Positions 6,541 through 13,658 are shown, counted from the first letter of the stretch. The stretch is 13,793 nt of DNA from Bradyrhizobiaceae bacterium (GCA_947475855.1 CANJPN010000113.1:1-13793); one strand, 5' to 3'. The notes: generated from the sequence alone by a model not told the origin. Numbers and translations: made by a program.

Positions 6541-7398
6541 CTATTCACCACTGATCCGGTCGAGCGCCCAGCGAGCTCCCTTTTCGAGCCCCAGCCTTTG
6601 CACCAGGAAGGGGCCTAGAACCGAAAGTTGCCGGTCGATCTCGAACGGCGGATTGAGAATAACGAGGCCGGTACCGTTCAGCACATCGGGGGCGGCGCCC
6701 GAGCGGATCCACAACTCGGCAGTCATGAGACGCGCGATCCCGCTTTCCCGGAGGTCACCCTTGAACTGATCGACCGGACGACGATCCTTGATCGGATACC
6801 AGAGGATACACACCCCTGTCGCGAACCGTTTCTCCACCTCACGCAGCGCCCGGACGAGGCGCCCGAACTCCCCCGGCTCCTCGAACGGCGGATCGATCAA
6901 TACGACCCCGCGCCGTTCCTTCGGCGGCAACTGCGCCTTGAGGGCCACCCAACCGTCGAGTGCCGTCACCTTGACCTGAACGTCTCGCGCGAATGCGCCT
7001 TGAAGCGACTTGGCATCCTCCGGATGGAGTTCGTTGACCACCATGCGATCCTGAGACCGCAGCAGCTCACGCGCGATCTTCGGACTACCCGGATACCGCA
7101 CGATCTCACCCGCCGGATTGAACCGTTGAACCGCACGGATATAGGGCTCCAGCAACTTCGCCGCAGGCGCAGGAATAGGCTCCGCACCAGAACCGATGAG
7201 CCGCCCGATACCGCCCAGCCATTCGCCGGTTTTCTGCGCCGCCTCCGAGCCCAGATCGTACACGCCGATGCCCGCGTGCGTGTCGATCACGCGAAACGCG
7301 GCCTCCTTCAGCTTCAGCCGCTCGATCACCAGCGCCAGAACGGCGTGCTTGACGACATCGGCAAAATTACCCGCATGATACTTGTGACGATAGTTCAT
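6541..7398 (-). CDS. rlmJ: 23S rRNA (adenine-2030-N6)-methyltransferase RlmJ
   Basis: This 285-aa cytoplasmic enzyme transfers a methyl group from S-adenosylmethionine to N6 of A2030 in 23S rRNA. Its N-terminus, MNYRHKYHAGNFADVVKH, is the hallmark of the RlmJ (formerly YhiR) family. The SAM-binding segment with DTHAG is at residues 39-43, interrupted by the family's helical insertion. The catalytic DPPF motif is at 169-172 within VVLIDPPFEEPGEF. NELHPED near residue 122 is another conserved block. The length matches the family (about 280 aa). The ATG at 7398 gives the exact family N-terminus; the ribosome site is weak. The gene is divergent from the dehydrogenase at 7548, with 149 bases between. 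Confidence 0.96.
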   Translation of the reverse strand: MNYRHKYHAGNFADVVKHAVLALVIERLKLKEAAFRVIDTHAGIGVYDLGSEAAQKTGEWLGGIGRLIGSGAEPIPAPAAKLLEPYIRAVQRFNPAGEIVRYPGSPKIARELLRSQDRMVVNELHPEDAKSLQGAFARDVQVKVTALDGWVALKAQLPPKERRGVVLIDPPFEEPGEFGRLVRALREVEKRFATGVCILWYPIKDRRPVDQFKGDLRESGIARLMTAELWIRSGAAPDVLNGTGLVILNPPFEIDRQLSVLGPFLVQRLGLEKGARWALDRISGE

Positions 7399-7547
7399 GG
7401 ACGTGCTTCAACTGAAATCAGCCCTGGATGTCAACGCCGCGTGCCTATGGACGAACCTGGTTACGCTCGGTATCCGGAAGCATAGTTCAGCCCCCAGCCA
7501 AAATCGAAGCACAACACCACGGCTCAATCGAAGGCACGCACACGATC

Positions 7548-8309
7548 ATGTCGAACACCCTCGAAGGCTCGGTCGCCGTCGTCACCGGCGGCGCCTATTC
7601 CATTGGCCGTGAGTTCTCCGAAGCTCTCGCCCGCGCCGGCGCCAGCGTCGTGATCGCCGATATTCGCGACGGAGCCGACACGGCATCCGAAATCAGCCTC
7701 AAGTACAACGTCGAAACGATGTTTCATCGCACGGACGTGAGCCTCGAAGCCGACGTCATGGCCCTGGCTGCGGCAATCAAAAGCCGCTTCGGCCACGCCG
7801 ACATACTCGTCAATAATGCGGCACTTTTTGCCGAACTCCCCAAGGTCGATTTCCGGCAGATCCCGGTTGAAACATTCGACCGCGTGATGGCAGTCAACGT
7901 GCGCGGCCCCTTCCTCATGGCAAAACACATGGTTCCGCTGATGGTCCCGCGCGGACGCGGCAAGATCATCAACATTGCCTCCGGCACGGCATACAAGGGC
8001 CAGCGCAACCTTGCCGCTTACGTCACCTCGAAGGGTGCCGTCGTCAGCATGACCAAGGCGCTCGCCCGCGACCTCGGCGCCGACAAGATCAACGTCAATT
8101 CCATCGCGCCCGGCTTCACCGAAAGCGCCTCTGTCAACGATCACCCTCACCAGAAGGTCAACTCCGAGAACACGGTGAAAAGCCGCGCGCTGCAACGGAC
8201 GCAGATGCCAGAAGATCTCGTCGGCGCACTGCTGTTCTTGGCCTCGCCCGCCAGTGACTTCGTCACAGGCCAGACGATCGCGGTAGACGGCGGCTCGATC
8301 ATGCTGTGA
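7548..8309 (+). CDS. Short-chain dehydrogenase/reductase (SDR), probably NAD-dependent
   Basis: This 253-aa protein has the classical SDR layout. The nucleotide-binding motif TGGAYSIG lies at 13-20, an Asp at the end of the second strand (D38) favours NAD(H), and NNAA is at 89-92. The catalytic residues are S145 (NIASG), Y158 and K162 (YVTSK), with N117 in VNVRG. IAPGF follows at 187-191 and the usual C-terminal GQTIAVDGG at 241-249. Ser18 replaces the middle glycine of TGxxxGIG, which is mildly unusual. The family oxidises or reduces alcohols, sugars or acyl groups, and the substrate is unknown. The frame stays open upstream to 7428, but the family N-terminus begins at the ATG at 7548; the ribosome site is weak (GAAGG about 14 bases upstream). 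It is the first of three rightward genes; the next starts 127 bases later. Confidence 0.92.
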   Translation: MSNTLEGSVAVVTGGAYSIGREFSEALARAGASVVIADIRDGADTASEISLKYNVETMFHRTDVSLEADVMALAAAIKSRFGHADILVNNAALFAELPKVDFRQIPVETFDRVMAVNVRGPFLMAKHMVPLMVPRGRGKIINIASGTAYKGQRNLAAYVTSKGAVVSMTKALARDLGADKINVNSIAPGFTESASVNDHPHQKVNSENTVKSRALQRTQMPEDLVGALLFLASPASDFVTGQTIAVDGGSIML

Positions 8310-8311
8310 GA

Positions 8312-8334
8312 TCCCCGCCGGGGAAACCGATTTT
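8312..8334 (+). terminator. Possible weak terminator after the SDR gene
   Basis: TCCCC (8312-8316) and GGGGA (8320-8324) pair around a 3-base loop, and ATTTT follows at 8330-8334. GGAAA with TTTCC (8322-8336) could form instead. It begins two bases after the SDR stop. The stems are short, so read-through into the next gene is plausible. Confidence 0.3.
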
Positions 8335-8436
8335 CCGACCAGTGAAACAATGCCAATTGCTGTGTCCGCTTGGCAGAGACGGTCAAAGCTGTCTGGTCCG
8401 CATGCCATGCTTGATGCCATATTTCAGGAGTAACGG

Positions 8437-9336
8437 ATGACGATCCGCATTGGAACTGCAGAGCCCGAGAGTACGTTCCTCACGCAAGGGCAGGCCCTCG
8501 CGGACATTCTCCCTGCACACGGTGCATCGGGCCCCTATGAAGTGCTGATGAGCCCCGCGGCCAGCATCGACAACGCCAACCGCCTGCATCGGGGCGAGAT
8601 CGATCTGGGCTTCATGGCGGCCAACTGGATCGGCCGCGCAAAGCGTGGCGACAAGCCCTTCACGTCCGCCATCGATCTTCGGATGGTCGCGCCGATGAAC
8701 GTCGGCCCGCTGTTCTTCATTGCGCGCGCAGGCTCAGGCATCGAAACCTTCGAAGACCTGGCCGGCAAACGCGTAGCCGTAGGCCCGGCCGGCAGCGGTA
8801 TGACCCAGCACGCCCACACCATGCTCGCGGCGTTCGGCAAGACCATCGAACACTTCAAGCCTGCCTATCTGTCGTTCGCGGAAGGATCCAAAGCCTTGGC
8901 AGCCGGCGAGATCGACGCCCAGCTTCAGTGCCCGATCCCAAACAAAGTGATGACCGCCCTCGACGCAGAAGTACCGCTCACCATTGTCCGCTTTGCTCCC
9001 GCACACCTCGACGCGATGCTCGCGAAAGTATCGTTCTATCGCCGAGCCATCATGCGGCAGGGAGCACTCAGGGCGTTGACCGAAGACGTGGCCCAGCCTG
9101 GCGTGCTCAACGTGCTCGTCTGCCACGCCAGCGCCGACCAGGACCGAATTGCCCAGGTCGCTTCCGCGATCAGGCTCGGCGCCAAGGATCTGGCCCGCAA
9201 CAACGGTTTGTTCGACAGCCTGGACGATCTATTCGCCGCAGCCCGCACCGAAGGCCACAACCTGCTCGAGCCCGACGGCGTGAAGCTCCACGAAGGCGCC
9301 CGCAAGGCCTATGCAGCAGCTGGCCTACCCGTTTGA
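8437..9336 (+). CDS. TAXI-family (TRAP-associated) substrate-binding protein without signal peptide
   Basis: This 299-aa protein matches the two-lobed TAXI solute-binding family usually paired with TRAP transporters. IRIGTAEPESTF resembles the family's first strand, LHRGEIDLGF the 'L..GeaDlgf' block, and SGIETFEDLAGKRVAVGPAGSGM the 'SGI.t..DLkGKRV..G..GSG' block. Family members bind small organic acids or amino acids such as glutamate. Typical TAXI proteins are secreted, yet this one starts directly with the first strand, and an in-frame TAA lies two codons upstream (8431-8433), so no signal peptide can be encoded in this frame. CAGGAG about 7 bases upstream supports the start. No TRAP membrane subunit is in the window. 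It may be a cytosolic sensor, carrier or an enzyme on the same fold. Confidence 0.82.
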   Translation: MTIRIGTAEPESTFLTQGQALADILPAHGASGPYEVLMSPAASIDNANRLHRGEIDLGFMAANWIGRAKRGDKPFTSAIDLRMVAPMNVGPLFFIARAGSGIETFEDLAGKRVAVGPAGSGMTQHAHTMLAAFGKTIEHFKPAYLSFAEGSKALAAGEIDAQLQCPIPNKVMTALDAEVPLTIVRFAPAHLDAMLAKVSFYRRAIMRQGALRALTEDVAQPGVLNVLVCHASADQDRIAQVASAIRLGAKDLARNNGLFDSLDDLFAAARTEGHNLLEPDGVKLHEGARKAYAAAGLPV

Positions 9337-9481
9337 TCGCCTCGTCGCGCGCGCGCCCACCGCGTCACGACCCGTTCACGCAGAATTCAGTACCCCTTCC
9401 GGCAACGATCCGGCAGGACTGGAAGAAACCGATCCACTGTAACGAAGTGCGCGCCCGGAACGAATTCACTCAGGATCTCCG

Positions 9482-9508
9482 ATGAACAGGTACGGGAGCT
9501 ACCGATGA
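9482..9508 (+). CDS. Possible eight-codon leader frame coupled to the fusion gene
   Basis: ATG at 9482 opens a frame encoding MNRYGSYR. Its TGA (9506-9508) overlaps the ATG (9505-9507) of the next gene in an ATGA junction. AGGA at 9472-9475 is six bases upstream of this ATG, and the GGGAG serving the fusion gene (9494-9498) lies inside the frame. This would allow translational coupling. So short a frame can arise by chance. Confidence 0.28.
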   Translation: MNRYGSYR

Positions 9509-11424
9509 CGAGTGAAGATCGCACCGTTTCAATGAACGGCGCGACGATGATTTTCGGCGGGCCCTACAGCAACCTGGAAGCCACCCGCGCAGTGTTGGCG
9601 GCCGCCGACCGGCACGGGATAACGAATGATCGCATCGTCTGCACGGGTGATGTCGTCGCCTATTGCGCCGATCCCGTAGCAACCCTCGATCTGGTCCACG
9701 CCAGCGGCATTCATGTCGTCATGGGCAACTGCGATGAGCAGCTCGGCAACAGCGCCGACGATTGCGGCTGCGGCTTTCCCCCCGGCAGTTCCTGCGACCG
9801 CCTCTCCGCCGCCTGGTACGCCTATGCCGACGCCAGTATCACGCCCGCCCACCGCAAGTGGCTCGCGAGCCTGCCCCGCCGCATCGACATCGAAATCGGC
9901 GGCGTGCGCCTTGCAGTCATTCACGGCGCAATGACGGAAATCAGCCGTTTCATCTTTGCCTCGACACCGGCTCTCGCCAAGAAGCGGGAGCTGGAACTCG
10001 TCGGTTGCGACGGCATCGTCGCCGGCCATTGCGGATTGCCGTTCACGCAAGTGATCGATGGACGGCTCTGGCACAATGCCGGCGTCGTTGGCATGCCAGC
10101 GCACGACGGCACCCCGCGCGTTTGGTACAGCATCATCACACCGTCCGAAAACGGCATCGAAATCGCGCACCATGCTCTCGCCTACGACTACGCAGGCGCA
10201 GCCCGCGCGATGGCGCATGCAAAACTGCCGTCCGCGTATGAGATCGCACTATCGAACGGCATCTGGCCGACGTGCGACGTGCTTACCCAAAAAGAGATCC
10301 ACGCTGCCGGAATTCCTCTGGCCGAAGGCCGCGTGATGTTCAGTCCGACCCCCACACTCGGCAAGTCGCGCCGCGGCGGACCGATCGAGGCACGCACACT
10401 CTGGCCCGGGAAAGGTCGCGACAACAGAAAGGCTCTCGCACCGGAAAAATTCGTCGATCCATACATCACCGCATCTGGCGAGAAGCGCGCCCAAGTAGCG
10501 TTGAACTCGCTCGATACCCTGTGGTTCAACACCGGCACGCTCTGCAATCTCTCCTGCCTCAACTGCTACATCGAATCCACGCCGACGAACGACCGCCTTG
10601 CCTACCTGACCCTCGACGATGTGCGCGGTTATCTCGATGAGATCGAGCTCGACGATCTACCGACCCGCGAAATCGGCTTTACCGGCGGCGAGCCTTTCAT
10701 GAATCCGCATATCATGCCGATCCTGGAGGAGTGCCTGTCACGCGATTACCGCGTGTTGATCCTCACCAACGCGATGCGCCCGATGCAGCACCACAGAAAA
10801 TCGCTGCTCGCCTTGAAGCAGCGCTACGGCAAGCGGCTCGTCATTCGGGTATCGCTCGACCACTTCAACCCGGACCGCCACGAGGAAGAGCGCGGCATCG
10901 ACACGTTCCAACCGACGATGAACGGCCTGAAATGGCTTTCGGATAACGGCTTTGAAATCGCTGTTGCCGGCCGCACTATGTGGAGTGAAAGCGAAAGCTC
11001 CGGCAGAGCCGGCTTCGCAGCTCTATTCTCGACTCACCGCATTCGCATCGATGCGCACGATGCATCCTCGCTCGTGCTGTTTCCGGAGTTGGACGAACAC
11101 ATCGACGTGCCCGAGATCACCACCGCCTGCTGGGACATCTTGCACAAATCTCCCGACGACATGATGTGCGCCACCTCGCGCATGGTCGTGAAACGCAAGG
11201 GCGAAACAAAACCGGCCGTAGTCGCCTGCACCTTGCTCGCCTACGACACACAATTCGAGCTGGGACACACCCTGAAAGAAGCGAGCCGCTCGGTGCCGCT
11301 CAACCACGCACACTGCGCCAAATTCTGCGTCCTCGGCGGCGCATCGTGTGCTCCCTCCGTCGCAGAACCGAGCACTCCCGCGCTATCGCGTGAAGTCACG
11401 CCAGTACTCGCCTCCTCGCGGTAA
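9505..11424 (+). CDS. Metallophosphoesterase-like / radical SAM fusion protein
   Basis: This is one continuous 639-aa frame with two domains. Residues 14 to about 285 have a calcineurin-like metallophosphoesterase plan: GGPYSNLEA at 18, CTGDVVAYC at 46, GNCDE at 74, VIHG at 138, AGHCGLPF at 173 and HNAGVVGMP at 190. The DxH is missing, GNH is GNC, and the second His of GHxH is Gly, so classical two-metal catalysis is doubtful. Residues from about 315 form a radical SAM domain: CNLSCLNC gives the CxxxCxxC cluster ligands C347, C351 and C354, with FTGGEP at 392 and RVSLDH after it. C542, C555, C575, C604, C608 and C615 near the end suggest an auxiliary Fe-S site. Radical SAM enzymes cleave SAM to a 5'-deoxyadenosyl radical; the substrate here is unknown. 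GGGAG six bases upstream supports the start. It ends 22 bases from meaB, convergent. Confidence 0.88.
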   Translation: MTSEDRTVSMNGATMIFGGPYSNLEATRAVLAAADRHGITNDRIVCTGDVVAYCADPVATLDLVHASGIHVVMGNCDEQLGNSADDCGCGFPPGSSCDRLSAAWYAYADASITPAHRKWLASLPRRIDIEIGGVRLAVIHGAMTEISRFIFASTPALAKKRELELVGCDGIVAGHCGLPFTQVIDGRLWHNAGVVGMPAHDGTPRVWYSIITPSENGIEIAHHALAYDYAGAARAMAHAKLPSAYEIALSNGIWPTCDVLTQKEIHAAGIPLAEGRVMFSPTPTLGKSRRGGPIEARTLWPGKGRDNRKALAPEKFVDPYITASGEKRAQVALNSLDTLWFNTGTLCNLSCLNCYIESTPTNDRLAYLTLDDVRGYLDEIELDDLPTREIGFTGGEPFMNPHIMPILEECLSRDYRVLILTNAMRPMQHHRKSLLALKQRYGKRLVIRVSLDHFNPDRHEEERGIDTFQPTMNGLKWLSDNGFEIAVAGRTMWSESESSGRAGFAALFSTHRIRIDAHDASSLVLFPELDEHIDVPEITTACWDILHKSPDDMMCATSRMVVKRKGETKPAVVACTLLAYDTQFELGHTLKEASRSVPLNHAHCAKFCVLGGASCAPSVAEPSTPALSREVTPVLASSR

Positions 11425-11446
11425 GCCGCATCGGAGTGCCGCCGCC

Positions 11447-12403
11447 TCAGTCGAAATGCCCGTCGAGAAACTTCGCTGCAGCGTCGCTGGGCAGTGCCCT
11501 GCCCGCCAGAACGGTATCAGCCAGAACGTCCAGCCCAGCCGCCCCGCTGTCCTTCACCCTCTGCGCCACCAGCTCCGCAGCGGCTCGCGCGATCAGATAA
11601 CGCGCGCGCCGACGCCGCCGCGCCTGCGCACCCGCCTCCATCCGTCCACGGCCGATCTCCGCCACGGCGGCAGCCAGTTCGTCGAGCCCAGCACCCGTGG
11701 TCGCTGTCGTCTTCAAGATCGGGACGCCACTCAATCCCCCAGCGCGCATGCCGAGCGTGGCCTTCAATTGCGTGCGCGTTATCTCCGCCCCCGGCAGGTC
11801 GCCCTTGTTGACCACCACCACGTCGGCGATCTCGAGGTGCCCCGACTTCATCGCCTGGATGTCGTCACCAAGCCCGGGTGCCGCTATAACCACACGCACG
11901 TCGGCCACTTCCGCGACGTCGATCTCGCTCTGACCTGTACCGACCGTCTCGACCAGCACCTGATCGAACCCGGCGCCGTCGAGCGCATCGATGATCCGGA
12001 CAGCCGCCGGCGACAACCCGCCAAGCGATCCCCGCGAAGCAAGCGCCCGCACGAACACCGTTTCGTCCTCGACCGCCGCCGACATCCTCACGCGGTCCCC
12101 CAGGATCGAGCCGCCGGTAATTGGACTGGACGGATCGACCGCAATAACCGCAACGAGCTGCCCTTGGCCCCGCAGGTGCCGGATGTAGGCGTTGACCAGC
12201 GTGGACTTGCCCGCGCCCGGCGGCCCCGTAAATCCAGTCACCAGAGCGCGGCCGAGACGCGGCGCGAGTGCCGCGATCAGATCGAGCGCCCCCGGCTTCA
12301 TCGTCTCGAGCAGTGTGCACGCACGAGCGATCGCCCGCCGTTCGCGCAACCGGAGCCCGCCCACGAGCGTTGCGATTTCAATAGACTGTACGGAATCGGT
12401 CAT
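11447..12403 (-). CDS. meaB: Methylmalonyl-CoA mutase-associated GTPase MeaB
   Basis: This 318-aa cytoplasmic G3E-family GTPase loads adenosylcobalamin onto acyl-CoA mutases and protects them from inactivation, using GTP hydrolysis. The P-loop GPPGAGKS is at residues 60-67. The family-specific VDPSSPITGGSILGDRVRM is at 89-107, ETVGTGQSE at 152-160, and the guanine-specificity NKGD at 199-202. The C-terminal helices rich in Arg and Ala match the dimerisation arm. The start at 12403 was chosen because the frame upstream reaches only a TTG at 12433 and MTDSVQSIEI fits the usual N-terminus; GAGA lies nearby as a weak ribosome site. No mutase gene is in the window. The M48 protease gene lies 109 bases upstream on the same strand, so read-through is possible. 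Confidence 0.95.
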   Translation of the reverse strand: MTDSVQSIEIATLVGGLRLRERRAIARACTLLETMKPGALDLIAALAPRLGRALVTGFTGPPGAGKSTLVNAYIRHLRGQGQLVAVIAVDPSSPITGGSILGDRVRMSAAVEDETVFVRALASRGSLGGLSPAAVRIIDALDGAGFDQVLVETVGTGQSEIDVAEVADVRVVIAAPGLGDDIQAMKSGHLEIADVVVVNKGDLPGAEITRTQLKATLGMRAGGLSGVPILKTTATTGAGLDELAAAVAEIGRGRMEAGAQARRRRRARYLIARAAAELVAQRVKDSGAAGLDVLADTVLAGRALPSDAAAKFLDGHFD

Positions 12404-12450
12404 GCCGTAGTCTCTACCACGCCGATGGCGCAACGTTCATCTGGCCTGAG

Positions 12451-12480
12451 ATATCCGTTACACGGTCAAATAGGCTCAAC
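12451..12480 (-). promoter_or_regulatory. Candidate meaB promoter
   Basis: Read leftward, GTTGAG (12480-12475) and GGATAT (12456-12451) are 18 bases apart. Each matches the alphaproteobacterial consensus at 4 of 6 positions. The predicted leader is about 40 bases. The match is weak. Confidence 0.27.
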
Positions 12481-12512
12481 CGCAGGGCCCATCGCCTCGG
12501 AAATCGAGATTC

Positions 12513-13499
12513 TCAGAAATAGATGCCCGGAAACCGGATCCTTGGGCGCATCCCCACTGGTCCAAACCCGACCAGGGAGATCAACGGCCGGTCCGCAAAC
12601 GCCATCGGCGGCAGCCCAGGCGTGGCACTGATATCGATCAGGCGCCGCACCCGTTCCTCCGTGGAAGGATGCGATCGGAACAATGAAGGATAGGCCACCC
12701 GGCGCCCGGGCGCGGGCAGCATCACGTCCTCCCACATCCGCCCGGTGGTTTCCTCGAGACGTCGCAACGCCGCTGCAAGCCCCAGTGGATCCCCCGTGAG
12801 CTGCGCTGCTTCGAGATCGGCGTCGAACTCGCGCGCCCGCGACAAGGCGAGCTGCAGCAGGTTGGAGATCAGCGGCGCCATATACATGAACAGGATCGCC
12901 CACCACGTCGCATATTGCTCGCCCTGAAAAGCCGCGACGACATTGAGGACCGCCAGAAATACGGCGACGAAAGACATCGCTTGCGTAGTCCGCGTAAGCG
13001 CGTCGGCAACCCCCATCACCCACAGATCGTTGTTGCGAACATGCGAAACCTCGTGCGCAAGCACGCCTGCGATTTCCCGCAGCGTCAATCTTCGCAGCAG
13101 ACCTTCCGTGATCGCGATAGCCGCCCGCTCTGGCTTTCCGGCCGCGAACGCGTTCACCGCCATGCTCGGCACGACATAGAGCGCCGGCCGCTTCGCGAGC
13201 TCCGCCCGTTCGGTCAGGAGATCGAGCAAATCACTGAGCTGGTCGCCTGGCTGCGGTATGACCTTACGAGCGCGGTAGAGCCGCATCAGTAGCTCCGGCG
13301 GCAGGCTTGGCATGAACAGCAAGGCGAGCCCGAACAGTACCGCCGCCCAGGCGAGCCCCGGCAGCCCGAACAACAACCACCCCGACATCGCCACGAGGCA
13401 GCCTAGAGCGGCGAACAACACCGCAGTATGCATGGCGTTTTGAGTCTTATGGGCGCCCAGCGCCGCCGTATCGAGAAACGAACTCACCGCAGCACTCAT
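12513..13499 (-). CDS. M48-family (HtpX-like) membrane zinc metalloprotease
   Basis: This 328-aa protein has two N-terminal membrane segments (about residues 25-45 and 47-65). A cytoplasmic-type M48 catalytic region follows, with HEVSH (149-153) as the zinc-binding HExxH and E224 in REFDAD as the likely third ligand. A further hydrophobic pair (about 172-192 and 198-218) separates the two, as in HtpX. SHPSTEERVRRL (276-287) is the standard M48 C-terminal block. HtpX-type proteases help clear damaged membrane proteins. The length is slightly above the usual 280-300 because of about 20 extra N-terminal residues and a C-terminal tail. The frame continues to a GTG at 13544, but the ATG at 13499 was chosen for its composition and its fit with the promoter at 13529-13557. 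It may share a transcript with meaB. I do not assign htpX itself, since several M48 subtypes share these features. Confidence 0.9.
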   Translation of the reverse strand: MSAAVSSFLDTAALGAHKTQNAMHTAVLFAALGCLVAMSGWLLFGLPGLAWAAVLFGLALLFMPSLPPELLMRLYRARKVIPQPGDQLSDLLDLLTERAELAKRPALYVVPSMAVNAFAAGKPERAAIAITEGLLRRLTLREIAGVLAHEVSHVRNNDLWVMGVADALTRTTQAMSFVAVFLAVLNVVAAFQGEQYATWWAILFMYMAPLISNLLQLALSRAREFDADLEAAQLTGDPLGLAAALRRLEETTGRMWEDVMLPAPGRRVAYPSLFRSHPSTEERVRRLIDISATPGLPPMAFADRPLISLVGFGPVGMRPRIRFPGIYF

Positions 13500-13528
13500 G
13501 AGGTCACGCCGAGGCCTCACATGCGCCG

Positions 13529-13557
13529 ATATCGAACCGCGCACAGATCCTCTTCAG
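13529..13557 (-). promoter_or_regulatory. Candidate promoter of the M48 protease gene
   Basis: Read leftward, CTGAAG (13557-13552) and CGATAT (13534-13529) are exactly 17 bases apart. The -10 matches CTATAT at 5 of 6 positions, but the -35 only at 3 of 6. Transcription would start about 23 bases before the ATG at 13499. Confidence 0.3.
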
Positions 13558-13658
13558 CAGGCTCCGGTAACCTAACCGAATACCGCTACAGCCCGCAACA
13601 AATCGAAGGTCGACGACAGACCTCCCCCATGTTTTTTTCTCGCCAACCAAGACGTTTC

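Noticed and set aside
6628..7485. 285-aa rightward open frame opposite rlmJ
   Set aside because: It is Arg/Pro-rich shadow coding; rlmJ on the other strand has all its family motifs.
7524..8420. 298-aa leftward open frame opposite the SDR gene
   Set aside because: The SDR catalytic residues on the + strand show which strand is real; the antisense product has no motif.
9346..9356. Alternating CG tract in the TAXI-fusion gap
   Set aside because: Eleven bases of CG alternation are expected in GC-rich intergenic DNA and do not by themselves indicate Z-DNA or a regulatory site.
11348..12631. 427-aa rightward open frame over the end of the fusion gene and all of meaB
   Set aside because: It is out of frame with the fusion, antisense to meaB and strongly Arg/Pro-biased. 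A shadow frame explains it.
13602..13638. Hairpin AGGTC/GACCT followed by a run of seven T on the + strand
   Set aside because: It looks like a rightward terminator, but no rightward gene precedes it here; the genes on both sides read leftward. The stem is only 5 bp.
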